A DNA stretch of 21,620 nt from an uncultured Collinsella sp. (lineage in GTDB: Bacteria; Actinomycetota; Coriobacteriia; Coriobacteriales; Coriobacteriaceae). Below, piece after piece: positions 8,795 to 16,143 of the stretch (position 1 is the first letter of the stretch; each line of letters begins with the position of its first letter). The stretch spans positions 1-21,620 of the forward strand of contig CAUESV010000021.1 in the NCBI GenBank assembly GCA_959020715.1. Reading direction: 5' to 3'. Below the pieces are notes generated by a model, which was not told the DNA's origin, ran no database searches, and worked only from the letters and a program-made list of their open reading frames with translations. Both the position numbers and the translations under genes were made by a program.

Positions 8795-9325
8795 ATGACG
8801 GAATCATTTGAGCAGATTTCCGCACATAATGAGGAGCTGGCGCGTGATATTGTCGAGCGCGCGAGCGCTCGGGGCGTGACGGTTTCGACGGCTGAGTCGC
8901 TGACGGCTGGTATGATCGCCTCGACGATTGCCGATATCCCGGGTGCCTCGGCGGTGCTGCGTGGCGGTGCGGTGACCTACTGCGATGAGATTAAGCATCG
9001 CGTTCTGGGTGTTGAACAGGAGACGCTCGACCGCTATACCGCGGTGTCGCATCAGACCGCGCGCGAGATGGCGGCTGGTTCGCTGGAGCTGTACCAGAGC
9101 GATATTGCAGTGAGCGCAACGGGTTATGCCGGCCCCGGCGGCGGCACTGAGGACGATCCGGCTGGCACTTTCTATATTGGCTGGGCGTATCGCGCGGCTG
9201 ATGGGGAAGTGCCGGTCGTGGACTCTGTGCGCTGCCACTATGAGGGCGACCGTTCGTGTGTTCGTGCCGATGCGGTCGCGGAGGCATTGGGACGCATTGC
9301 CCTTGTGCTTAACTTTATGGAATAG
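8795..9325 (+). CDS. cinA: CinA C-terminal domain protein (NMN amidohydrolase type)
   Basis: The 176 residues match only the CinA C-terminal (PncC) domain: TAESLTAGMIASTIADIPGAS, then GGAVTYCDEIKHRVLGV, and YAGPGGG with the usual downstream TFYIGW. The N-terminal molybdopterin-binding-like domain of full CinA is absent. Members deamidate nicotinamide mononucleotide in pyridine nucleotide recycling. It lies 12 bp after pgsA with a weak ribosome-binding site, so coupled translation is plausible. The position just before recA is conserved. A hairpin terminator begins 7 bp after the stop. Confidence 0.93.
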   Translation: MTESFEQISAHNEELARDIVERASARGVTVSTAESLTAGMIASTIADIPGASAVLRGGAVTYCDEIKHRVLGVEQETLDRYTAVSHQTAREMAAGSLELYQSDIAVSATGYAGPGGGTEDDPAGTFYIGWAYRAADGEVPVVDSVRCHYEGDRSCVRADAVAEALGRIALVLNFME

Positions 9326-9332
9326 ACGTGTT

Positions 9333-9356
9333 TTAAGGGGCCTCCGGGCCCCTTAA
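9333..9356 (+). terminator. Intrinsic terminator after cinA
   Basis: A perfect 10-bp stem (TTAAGGGGCC / GGCCCCTTAA) encloses a TCCG loop. The trailing T-tract is short (TTGTG). It lies 7 bp after the cinA stop and separates the upstream operon from the recA promoter. Confidence 0.75.
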
Positions 9357-9432
9357 TTGTGGAGATAGGGACCTTAGGCTCATTTGGCGTTTGTGCTGGT
9401 TGTAGACGTAATTTTTGCCTGCCTTGTTCATA

Positions 9433-9494
9433 TTTGGTCCTTTGTGGTCAAGCATTTGGTCAGTGTTTGGTCGGCGTTTGGTTGGTTTTTGGAA
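9433..9494 (+). repeat. Phased TTTGG repeats upstream of recA
   Basis: Six TTTGGTC-like units have their GG pairs at 9436, 9446, 9458, 9469, 9480 and 9491, giving steps of 10, 12, 11, 11 and 11 bp, about one helical turn each. The array ends about 30 bp upstream of the recA -35 hexamer. No known factor is assigned. Confidence 0.7.
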
Positions 9495-9524
9495 AGACCG
9501 CCTGCATATGATTTATCTGAACGG

Positions 9525-9553
9525 TTGACCACGAACAGCCGTTCGTTTATTAT
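9525..9553 (+). promoter_or_regulatory. recA promoter with LexA box in the spacer
   Basis: The -35 hexamer TTGACC (9525-9530) and the -10 hexamer TATTAT (9548-9553) are 17 bp apart. The spacer holds CGAACAGCCGTTCG (9532-9545), a full match to the Gram-positive LexA box pattern CGAAC-N4-GTTCG. LexA bound here would block RNA polymerase directly. The box ends 2 bp before the -10, the same geometry as the promoters of lexA and the LysM gene. Confidence 0.92.
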
Positions 9554-9583
9554 CGATGCAGGTTGTTAAGAGGAGGGCTATTC

Positions 9584-10732
9584 ATGGCCAAGAATTCAGG
9601 TCCCGTACGTACCGTTCATGCTCGCACGACGGGTAAAGAGCGCGATGAGATGATCGCCACCACCAAGGCCGAGATTGAGAAGAAATTCGGCCAGGGTTCC
9701 ATCATGAGGTACGGCGACGGTGGCCCCGAGCTCGAGGTCGAGGCCATCCCTACGGGCGCTCTGGCACTCGATGCCGCTCTGGGTATCGGCGGTGTGCCGC
9801 GCGGCCGAATCGTCGAGATCTACGGTCCCGAGTCCTCCGGTAAGACGACGCTTTCGCTCGAGATCTTGGCCGAGGCCCAGGCAATGGGTGGCGTTGTGGC
9901 ATTTATCGATGCCGAGCACGCGCTCGATCCCACGTATGCCGCGCGCATCGGCGTGGATATCGACGAGGTGCTCATTTCCCAGCCCGATACGGGTGAGCAG
10001 GCGCTCGAAATCGTTGACATGCTTGTGCGTTCTGGTGCCATCGATGCCATCGTTGTCGACTCCGTCGCCGCGCTGACCCCGCGTGCCGAGATCGAGGGAG
10101 AAATCGGCGACACTACGGTCGGTCTTCAGGCTCGTCTGATGAGCCAGGCGCTCCGCAAGCTCGCCGGCTCGCTGTCCAAGTCCAACACGACGTGCATCTT
10201 CATTAACCAACTGCGTGAGAAGATCGGCGTCATGTTCGGCAACCCCGAGACTACGACGGGCGGCCGCGCCCTTAAGTTCTTCTCTTCGGTCCGTATCGAC
10301 ATTCGCCGTATCGACAGCATTAAGCTTAAGGACGAGGTTATCGGTAACCGCGTGCGCGCCAAGGTCGTTAAGAACAAGGTGGCAGCTCCGTTCCGTTCTG
10401 CTGAGTTCGACATCATGTACGGTACGGGCATCTCTAAGGAGGGCTCGATCTTGGACATGGCTGTCGAGTGCGGCATCTGCAAGAAGATGGGCTCCTGGTT
10501 TGCCTATGGCGAGGACAAGCTCGGCAACGGTCGCGAGGCCGCCAAGGCGTTCCTTCGCGAACACCCCGATTGCGCCGACGAGATTGAGCATAAGGTCCGT
10601 CTTGCCTGCGGGCTTGAGTTTGATGACGATGCTCCGTCCGAGGTTGAGCTGACCGATCAGCCTGCGCCTGAGGAGTTTGACGAACTTTACGCCATCGATG
10701 GTTCCGCCATGCTCGATGATGACGACGAGTAG
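9584..10732 (+). CDS. recA: Recombinase RecA
   Basis: This is the DNA strand-exchange ATPase and the co-protease that triggers LexA self-cleavage. Walker A is GPESSGKT (residues 81-88). The IVVDSVAALTPRAE strand, the QALRKLAGSLSK and NQLREKIGVMFGNPE(TTTGG) loops and an acidic C-terminus (MLDDDDE) are typical. The ATG at 9584 is chosen over an in-frame TTG 21 bp upstream because AGAGGAGG (9569-9576) lies 7 nt before it and the protein then begins MAKNSG. At 382 residues the length is slightly above the usual 350, owing to the N-terminus and tail. Transcription is under LexA control, and recX follows 11 bp later. Confidence 0.98.
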   Translation: MAKNSGPVRTVHARTTGKERDEMIATTKAEIEKKFGQGSIMRYGDGGPELEVEAIPTGALALDAALGIGGVPRGRIVEIYGPESSGKTTLSLEILAEAQAMGGVVAFIDAEHALDPTYAARIGVDIDEVLISQPDTGEQALEIVDMLVRSGAIDAIVVDSVAALTPRAEIEGEIGDTTVGLQARLMSQALRKLAGSLSKSNTTCIFINQLREKIGVMFGNPETTTGGRALKFFSSVRIDIRRIDSIKLKDEVIGNRVRAKVVKNKVAAPFRSAEFDIMYGTGISKEGSILDMAVECGICKKMGSWFAYGEDKLGNGREAAKAFLREHPDCADEIEHKVRLACGLEFDDDAPSEVELTDQPAPEEFDELYAIDGSAMLDDDDE

Positions 10733-10743
10733 CGGTTACGCTC

Positions 10744-11436
10744 ATGTCGTATACGGTGACCGAGGCCACGGTCGTCTTTCCCGATAAGAAGGCGGCCTCC
10801 TCGTTCTCGAGCGGGTATGCGTCCAAAAAGCCTTGCGCACATATCGATTGCGAGCTTGAGGGCGGTTTTAAGCGGTCCATTTGGATTCCCGTGCGGGCCG
10901 CGCGCCTGTATGTCAAAAGCTGCCCTGATCTTCCCTGTGATTGGGATAACTTTCGTGAGGCGGTGCAGCTCATCGAGCGTAAATGTGCTCTCACCATGGT
11001 GACCGAGATGTTGTCGCGCCGCGACCATGCGACGGGTGAGGTCCGTGACAAGCTGGCTCGCTACGGCTTTCATCAGCTCGCGATCGATTTCGCCGTCGAG
11101 CGCGCCACCGAGTATCGCTTTTTAGACGAGAACCGTTTTTGCTCGTACTTTATCGAGGAACGCAAGCGGCGTGGTTGGGGACAGCGCAAAATCGAGACCG
11201 AGCTCAAGCGACGTCATGTTGTGCTCGATGACATTCCCGGTTATCCCGAGGATTATTTTGCTGTCGAAGACGATTTGGCGCGTGCGTCAGCCCTGCTCGC
11301 CAAGCGGCGTGTTCCAGAGACGCGCGGATTCGAAAAACTGGTTCGGTTTTTGATGGGCAAGGGCTTCTCGTATCACATCGCCGCCGATGCCGTTAAGGCA
11401 CGTCTCGATGTTGAACGCGAGGAATGTTCGGTTTAG
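10744..11436 (+). CDS. recX: RecA regulator RecX
   Basis: RecX proteins bind RecA filaments and limit their activity. The three-helix repeats are visible: LSRRDHATGEVRDKLARYGF (about residues 92-111), then FLDENRFCSYFIEERKRRGWGQRKI, with another helical repeat near the C-terminus. The first 75 or so residues (beta-rich in appearance) are poorly conserved. No clear ribosome-binding site precedes the ATG. It sits 11 bp after the recA stop, so coupled translation is likely. At 230 residues it falls within the family range. Confidence 0.88.
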   Translation: MSYTVTEATVVFPDKKAASSFSSGYASKKPCAHIDCELEGGFKRSIWIPVRAARLYVKSCPDLPCDWDNFREAVQLIERKCALTMVTEMLSRRDHATGEVRDKLARYGFHQLAIDFAVERATEYRFLDENRFCSYFIEERKRRGWGQRKIETELKRRHVVLDDIPGYPEDYFAVEDDLARASALLAKRRVPETRGFEKLVRFLMGKGFSYHIAADAVKARLDVEREECSV

Positions 11437-11450
11437 GCGTATGTGTTTTG

Positions 11451-11493
11451 TGGCCCTGCCGTTCACCGCGTTTTAGCCGCCGTACTGGGGCCA
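11451..11493 (+). terminator. Possible terminator after recX
   Basis: TGGCCC (11451-11456) can pair with GGGCCA (11488-11493) over a large loop of about 31 nt and is followed by TTTATTT. The stem is short and the loop long, so this is a weak candidate for the end of the recA-recX transcript. Confidence 0.3.
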
Positions 11494-11498
11494 TTTAT

Positions 11499-11527
11499 TT
11501 GACAGTTGTTGTGGTTCAACGTACGAT
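11499..11527 (+). promoter_or_regulatory. Promoter of the rny operon
   Basis: A consensus -35 TTGACA (11499-11504) is followed after exactly 17 bp by TACGAT (11522-11527). This predicts a start near 11534 and a leader of about 160 nt. The spacer contains a small dyad GTTG/CAAC (11508-11520). No LexA box is present. Confidence 0.85.
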
Positions 11528-11556
11528 AAACACTGTCATTTGCTTTGTGATATGTG

Positions 11557-11578
11557 CTCATCTGTGATGAGTTTGTTT
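11557..11578 (+). other. Small hairpin and T-run in the rny leader
   Basis: CTCATC / GATGAG (11557-11562 / 11566-11571) with a TGT loop is followed by TTTGTTT. It is weak as a terminator but lies in the leader between the promoter and the larger hairpin. Confidence 0.35.
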
Positions 11579-11632
11579 ATATGTTTATCTGTATCCGACC
11601 CGCATAAGCTGCGCCCATATTACTCAAATGTC

Positions 11633-11665
11633 GCGAGCCGTTCGTAAGGACGGTTCGCTTTGTTG
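11633..11665 (+). promoter_or_regulatory. Terminator-like hairpin in the rny leader
   Basis: An 11-bp stem (GCGAGCCGTTC, 11633-11643, with GGACGGTTCGC, 11648-11658, including two G-U pairs) closes on a GTAA loop of the GNRA type. It is followed by TTTGTTG. It lies 35 nt before the rny start and far downstream of the promoter, which fits an attenuator or an RNA target site. Confidence 0.6.
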
Positions 11666-11693
11666 TGTAACGAATCCAAAAAAAGGAGTGAGC

Positions 11694-13244
11694 ATGCCTA
11701 TCATTGCAGCGCTCGTTGGCATCGTTTTGGGTGCCATCGCCGCCATTGCCTACATGCGCACCGCCAAGCAGGGTAGTCTTCACGAGGCCGACGAAAAGAT
11801 CCAGTCGGCACACGCACAGGCTGAGTCCCTGATCGGTGATGCTAAGCGTCAGGCCGAGACCCTCAAAAAAGAGGCTCTGCTTGAGGCTAAAGAGGAGATT
11901 ATCAAGAACAAGCAGGCCGCCGAGGCCGAGGACAAGCAGCGTAAGAACGAGATTCGTACGCTCGAGAACCGCGTGATGCAGCGCGAGGAATCCCTCGATC
12001 GCCGCAACGACGCTCTCGACAAGCGTGAGCATCAGCTGTCCAGTCAGGCCGGCCAGGTCGAGAAGCGCTCCCGTGAGCTCGAGGATCTCTGCGCAAAGCA
12101 GACCTCCGAGCTCGAGCGAATCGCCGACCTTACCCGCGAGGACGCCCACAAGGAGCTCCTCGATAAGGTTCGCGGCGAGGTCACCCACGAGGCCGCCACG
12201 ATCATTCGCGAGTCCGAGCAGCAGGTTCGCGCCGAGTGCCACAAGACCGCCCAGGAGATTCTGTCCCTGGCGATTCAGCGCTGCGCTGCCGACCACACTG
12301 CCGAGGTCACCGTTACCTCCGTGCACATTCCCTCTGATGACCTCAAGGGCCGTATCATCGGTCGCGAGGGTCGCAACATCCGGACCTTCGAGCAGGTTTC
12401 CGGCGTCAACCTCGTGATCGACGACACGCCCGAGACCGTCGTTCTTTCGAGCTTCGACCCGGTCCGTCGTGAGACCGCCCGTGTCGCCCTCGAGAACCTC
12501 ATCGCCGACGGCCGCATTCACCCCGCCCGCATCGAGGAGATGTATCACAAGGCTGCCGACCTGGTTCAGCAGCGCGTGCGCGAGGCTGGCGAGCAGGCTG
12601 CTTTCGATACCGGCATTCACGACCTGCACCCCGAGATCGTTAAGACCCTTGGTGCCCTGCGCTACCGTACTTCGTTTGGTCAGAACGTGCTTCAGCACTC
12701 CCTCGAGGTCTCTGATCTGTGCGGCGTGATGGCTTCCGAGCTTGGCCTGGACGTTGTGACCGCCAAACGCGCCGGCCTGCTGCACGATCTGGGCAAGGCA
12801 ATCGACCATGACGTCGAGGGCCCGCATGCCGTCATCGGCGCCGAGCTTGCCCGCCGTTATGGCGAGAAGCCCGTTATCGTCCACGCTATCGAGGCTCACC
12901 ATGCCGACGTCGACCCCAACACGGTGCTCGATGTCCTGGTACAGGCCGCCGATGCTGTCTCTGCCTCTCGCCCCGGTGCCCGTCGCGAGTCTGCCGAGAA
13001 CTACATCAAGCGTCTTGAGAAGCTCGAGGAGATCGCCAACTCCCATGACGGCGTCGAGCGTACCTATGCCATGCAGGCTGGTCGCGAGGTCCACGTCATG
13101 GTTCAGCCGGACAAGATTTCTGATGCCCAGTCCACGGTTCTGGCTCACGATATCGCCCATCAGATCGAGGAAGAGATGGAGTATCCCGGTCAGGTGCGCG
13201 TCGTCGTGATTCGCGAGAGCCGCGCTGTCGATATCGCTAAATAA
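11694..13244 (+). CDS. rny: Ribonuclease Y
   Basis: This is a membrane-anchored endoribonuclease that initiates mRNA decay. A single N-terminal helix (residues 3-20) is followed by a long charged coiled coil (about 28-190), a KH RNA-binding domain (GRIIGREGRN at 219-228) and an HD phosphohydrolase domain with H335 and the HD pair at 364-365 (LLHDLGKAIDHD). The ATG at 11694 is chosen because AAGGAG (11683-11688) lies 5 nt upstream. A longer in-frame start at 11628 lies inside the leader hairpin and would add a non-family extension before the membrane helix. At 516 residues the length is typical. The next gene starts one base after the stop. Confidence 0.97.
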   Translation: MPIIAALVGIVLGAIAAIAYMRTAKQGSLHEADEKIQSAHAQAESLIGDAKRQAETLKKEALLEAKEEIIKNKQAAEAEDKQRKNEIRTLENRVMQREESLDRRNDALDKREHQLSSQAGQVEKRSRELEDLCAKQTSELERIADLTREDAHKELLDKVRGEVTHEAATIIRESEQQVRAECHKTAQEILSLAIQRCAADHTAEVTVTSVHIPSDDLKGRIIGREGRNIRTFEQVSGVNLVIDDTPETVVLSSFDPVRRETARVALENLIADGRIHPARIEEMYHKAADLVQQRVREAGEQAAFDTGIHDLHPEIVKTLGALRYRTSFGQNVLQHSLEVSDLCGVMASELGLDVVTAKRAGLLHDLGKAIDHDVEGPHAVIGAELARRYGEKPVIVHAIEAHHADVDPNTVLDVLVQAADAVSASRPGARRESAENYIKRLEKLEEIANSHDGVERTYAMQAGREVHVMVQPDKISDAQSTVLAHDIAHQIEEEMEYPGQVRVVVIRESRAVDIAK

Positions 13245-13245
13245 C

Positions 13246-14331
13246 ATGAGCGACGCGAACGAGCTCATCTCATTTATCGCGTCGATGTCGGGGGAGGGCA
13301 ACCTTCGCGTCGAGGAGAACCTTGGCGAGGGGTATGTCCGCCTCCGCGTTTCGGAGGCCGAGCGGCGCCAGGCAAAGCACGACATTCAGCATGTCGAGGA
13401 TATCGTCATCGAAATGCTCCGTAATGCTCGCGATGCTGGCGCCGACAAGGTCTATCTCGCCACGACCAAGGAAGATGGCGTCCGCACGCTTGTCTTTCTG
13501 GATAACGGTTCGGGCGTTCCGCAGGATATGCAAGAGCGAATCTTCGATGCCCGTGTTACCTCCAAGCTCGAGAGCATGAAGATGGACCGTTGGGGCGTTC
13601 ACGGTCGTGGCATGGCATTGTTTTCGATCAAGCAGAACACCGACGAGGCCCGTGTGGTCACGTCCGGTGTCGATCTTGGCTCAGCCTTTAAGGTAAGCGT
13701 TGCGGCCGACCGCCTCAGCGAACGTGCCGATCAGTCCAGTTGGCCCCAGGCCGTCAAGGATGAGGACGGACGTTATGTCTGTGCTCGCGGTCCGCATAAT
13801 ATTATTCGCGCTGCCTGTGAGTTTGCGCTCGAGGAGCTGCGTGGTTGCGATGTCTATCTTGGTTCTCCGTCTGAGATTGCCGCGACTCTTTATGCTCAGG
13901 CGTCAAGTCGGCTCGATACGTCTCGTCTCCTGTTTATTGATGACGAGAGCGAGCTTCCGGTTGTCGACCGTTTAGGCCTTGCCTCTGATGCCGAGGACTT
14001 TATCCGTATCTGTTCGGGTTTGGGTCTTGAGATGTCCGAGCGCACGGCTCATCGCATTTTGGCAGGGCAGATTAAGCCCGTTCGCGGTGTGACTGCGCGT
14101 CTGCTGCGCGAGCGTGACTCATCCTCGCATGCGCCGGCTCCTGTCGATCTCGCGAAGGATCGTCGTGGGCTACGTATTGCCAAGGATGACATGGCACAGT
14201 TTTCGCGTGCTGTGGAGCGCGACTTTAATGACCTTGCCGCCCGGTACTATCTCAACCTTTGCGGCGACCCAAAGATTCGCGTTTCGCGTGATCGAATCAC
14301 CGTGACCTTTGATCTTGCCAAAGAGGAATAG
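13246..14331 (+). CDS. GHKL-type ATP-binding protein of unknown function
   Basis: The Bergerat ATP fold is visible in residues 40-155: N-box EMLRNARDAGAD (E56, N60), G1 box DNGSGVP (86-92) and G2 box WGVHGRGMALFSIKQ (116-130). This places it among GHKL ATPases (gyrase, Hsp90, histidine kinase, MutL). There is no dimerisation/phosphoacceptor domain, receiver or membrane segment. Residues 246-290 look helical (AEDFIRICSGLGLEMSERTA, then KPVRGVTARLL) and could be an HTH-like unit, an inference only. A conserved-looking C-terminus (about 318-361) ends in beta strands. It has no ribosome-binding site and starts one base after the rny stop, so translation is probably coupled to rny. In Bacillus this slot, between rny and spoVS, is held by ymdB. 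I cannot assign a substrate or partner. Confidence 0.85.
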   Translation: MSDANELISFIASMSGEGNLRVEENLGEGYVRLRVSEAERRQAKHDIQHVEDIVIEMLRNARDAGADKVYLATTKEDGVRTLVFLDNGSGVPQDMQERIFDARVTSKLESMKMDRWGVHGRGMALFSIKQNTDEARVVTSGVDLGSAFKVSVAADRLSERADQSSWPQAVKDEDGRYVCARGPHNIIRAACEFALEELRGCDVYLGSPSEIAATLYAQASSRLDTSRLLFIDDESELPVVDRLGLASDAEDFIRICSGLGLEMSERTAHRILAGQIKPVRGVTARLLRERDSSSHAPAPVDLAKDRRGLRIAKDDMAQFSRAVERDFNDLAARYYLNLCGDPKIRVSRDRITVTFDLAKEE

Positions 14332-14338
14332 TGCCTTT

Positions 14339-14354
14339 ACCGAGTCCACTCGGT
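14339..14354 (+). other. Short hairpin before spoVS
   Basis: ACCGAG / CTCGGT with a TCCA loop lies 8 nt after the GHKL stop. No T-run follows directly. TACGAT (14354-14359), identical to the rny -10, overlaps its end, but no -35 hexamer is found at the right distance, so I do not call a promoter. Confidence 0.4.
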
Positions 14355-14405
14355 ACGATAAAGTTATTGCAGTTAAAACGTACTTTTAAACGCAGGAGTT
14401 TCTTC

Positions 14406-14723
14406 ATGGATTGCCTGAAGGTATCAAGCAAATCATCGCCCGCGTCCGTTGCCGGCGCCATCGCCGGCATGGTCAAGGATGGTGTACCCGTCAACATCCA
14501 ATGTGTCGGTGCCGGTGCTGTCAACCAGGCCATTAAGGCCGTGGCTATCGCGCGCGGTTTTTTGATTCCAACCGGTTTTGATATTTCCTGCGCGCCTGTG
14601 TTCTCCGACATCCTCATTAACGGGGAGTCGCGCACGGCCATCCGCCTTTCTATCTACGTTCACCAGATCAATCGAGCTGCTATGGATAACGTCGTCATTG
14701 ATGATGTTAAGCCTGTGGCATAG
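14406..14723 (+). CDS. spoVS: Stage V sporulation protein S (Alba-like)
   Basis: The protein matches SpoVS closely: LKVSSKSSPASVAGAIAG, GAGAVNQAIKAVAIARGF, FDISCAPVFSDI, then NGESRTAIRLSI. SpoVS is a small Alba-like, probably nucleic-acid-binding protein. In Bacillus it affects sporulation, but it is also found in non-sporulating bacteria. The ATG at 14406 is chosen because AGGAG (14394-14398) lies 7 nt upstream and the protein then begins MDCLKVS as expected. At 105 residues it is about 20 longer than Bacillus SpoVS, with an extra C-terminal tail (about 87-105). It lies between the GHKL gene and miaB, as SpoVS does upstream of miaB in Bacillus. Confidence 0.94.
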   Translation: MDCLKVSSKSSPASVAGAIAGMVKDGVPVNIQCVGAGAVNQAIKAVAIARGFLIPTGFDISCAPVFSDILINGESRTAIRLSIYVHQINRAAMDNVVIDDVKPVA

Positions 14724-14772
14724 CTTCTGCTTGCCTCGATTCGCCTCCCTTCCATCGTTAGGACTTATGCAC

Positions 14773-16143
14773 ATGGACCAGCGTTCCGTACGCGATATTC
14801 TTGCCGGTAAAACCTACTTTATCCGCACCTTTGGCTGCCAGATGAATCAGCACGATTCCGAGCGCGTGGGCGGTCTGCTCGATTCGTATGGTTGCCTCAT
14901 GGCGCTCGATCCCGAGCATGCCGATATCGTTGTCTTCATGACATGCTGTGTGCGTGAGGCCGCCGATACTCGCCTGTACGGTCAGTGCAATTCCTGCAAA
15001 AGCCTGCCGCCTTCGCCTTCGGGCAAGCGTGTGGTTGCCGTGGGCGGCTGCATCGCGCAGCGTGATGGCGAGGGCCTGCTCACCAACGTCGATAACGTCA
15101 ATGTCATCTTTGGCACGCATTCTATCGCACATGTGGCCGAGCTCATTGCCGAGGCGTTCCTTGACGGCAAGCGTCATATCCGCACCAATGAGCATGAGGA
15201 TACGGATGCCATGAGCATGCCGTGGCATCGCGAGACCCAGTATCACGCCTGGGTGCCCATCATGACGGGCTGCAATAATTTCTGCACCTACTGCATCGTG
15301 CCGTACGTGCGCGGTCGCGAAAAGAGCCGCCCCTTCGAGGAGATTGTCGACGAGGTGACCGGTTTGGTGCGCCAGGGCGTGCGCGAGATCACACTGTTGG
15401 GCCAAAACGTTAACTCATATGGTCGCGATCTGTTTGGCAAGCCGCGTTTTGCCGATTTGCTGCGCGCCGTAGGCGATACGGGTGTGGAGCGCATCTTCTT
15501 TACATCTTCACATCCCAAGGACCTGCTGCCCGAGACCATCGACGCCATGGCCGAGACGCCTGCCGTTATGCCGCAGCTGCACTTGGCTGTCCAGTCAGGT
15601 TCGACACGGATCCTCAAAGAGATGAATCGCCGTTATACACGCGAGGACTATCTGGGCCTTGTCGATCGCATTCGCAACCGCATGCCCGATATCGCGCTCT
15701 CGACCGACATTATCGTTGGCTTCCCGGGCGAGACTGAAGAAGACTTTGAGCAGACGCTCTCACTTGCTGAGACGGTCCGCTATGCTCAGGCCTATACCTT
15801 CATCTATTCCAAGCGCGCCGGTACCCCGGCCGCCGAGATTGACGATCCTACGCCGCATGAGGTTATTCTCGAGCGTTTCAACCGCCTGGTTAAGGTTATC
15901 GAGACCACGGCACACGAGTATAACCAGGGCGAGCTTCATACTGTGGTGCCGGCGCTCATTGAGGGAACGAGTAAAAAGAACGACGCGGTCCTGCTGGGCA
16001 AGAGTCCCAAGAATCAGACCGTGCATGCGCCTATCCCCGAGGGTTACAGCATCGATCAGCTTGTTGGCAAGATCGTTGATGTTGACGTTGACGTTGCCAA
16101 GACCTGGTATTTGTCCGGCTCCGTTGTGGGCGAGCCGCGCTAA
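14773..16143 (+). CDS. miaB: tRNA-2-methylthio-N6-dimethylallyladenosine synthase MiaB
   Basis: This radical-SAM methylthiotransferase converts i6A37 of tRNA to ms2i6A37, acting after MiaA. The MTTase cysteines are C22 (TFGCQMNQHDSE), C58 (MTCCVREAAD) and C93 (GGCIAQ). The radical-SAM motif is CNNFCTYC (C167, C171, C174), followed by IVPYVRGREKSRP. A C-terminal TRAM region is present. The start at 14773 is preferred because TTAGGA ends 9 nt before it; an ATG two codons earlier (14767) is also possible. At about 456 residues the length is normal. The stop overlaps the miaA start (TAATG). Confidence 0.95.
   Translation: MDQRSVRDILAGKTYFIRTFGCQMNQHDSERVGGLLDSYGCLMALDPEHADIVVFMTCCVREAADTRLYGQCNSCKSLPPSPSGKRVVAVGGCIAQRDGEGLLTNVDNVNVIFGTHSIAHVAELIAEAFLDGKRHIRTNEHEDTDAMSMPWHRETQYHAWVPIMTGCNNFCTYCIVPYVRGREKSRPFEEIVDEVTGLVRQGVREITLLGQNVNSYGRDLFGKPRFADLLRAVGDTGVERIFFTSSHPKDLLPETIDAMAETPAVMPQLHLAVQSGSTRILKEMNRRYTREDYLGLVDRIRNRMPDIALSTDIIVGFPGETEEDFEQTLSLAETVRYAQAYTFIYSKRAGTPAAEIDDPTPHEVILERFNRLVKVIETTAHEYNQGELHTVVPALIEGTSKKNDAVLLGKSPKNQTVHAPIPEGYSIDQLVGKIVDVDVDVAKTWYLSGSVVGEPR

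Noticed and set aside
9384..9569. 61-residue hydrophobic reading frame between cinA and recA
   Set aside because: It runs through the phased TTTGG repeats and the recA promoter, uses a non-ATG start and has no ribosome-binding site.
9563..9583. Upstream TTG start for recA
   Set aside because: It would include the ribosome-binding site of the proper ATG at 9584 in the coding region.
11628..11693. Upstream ATG start for rny
   Set aside because: It lies inside the leader hairpin, lacks a ribosome-binding site and would add charged residues before the membrane anchor.
11577..13385. 602-residue minus-strand reading frame opposite rny
   Set aside because: Low-complexity Leu/Gly/Val composition typical of an antisense shadow; the rny motifs are on the plus strand.
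14354..14395. Dedicated promoter for spoVS
   Set aside because: A TACGAT hexamer exists but no -35 lies at a usable distance, so expression from the rny promoter is simpler.
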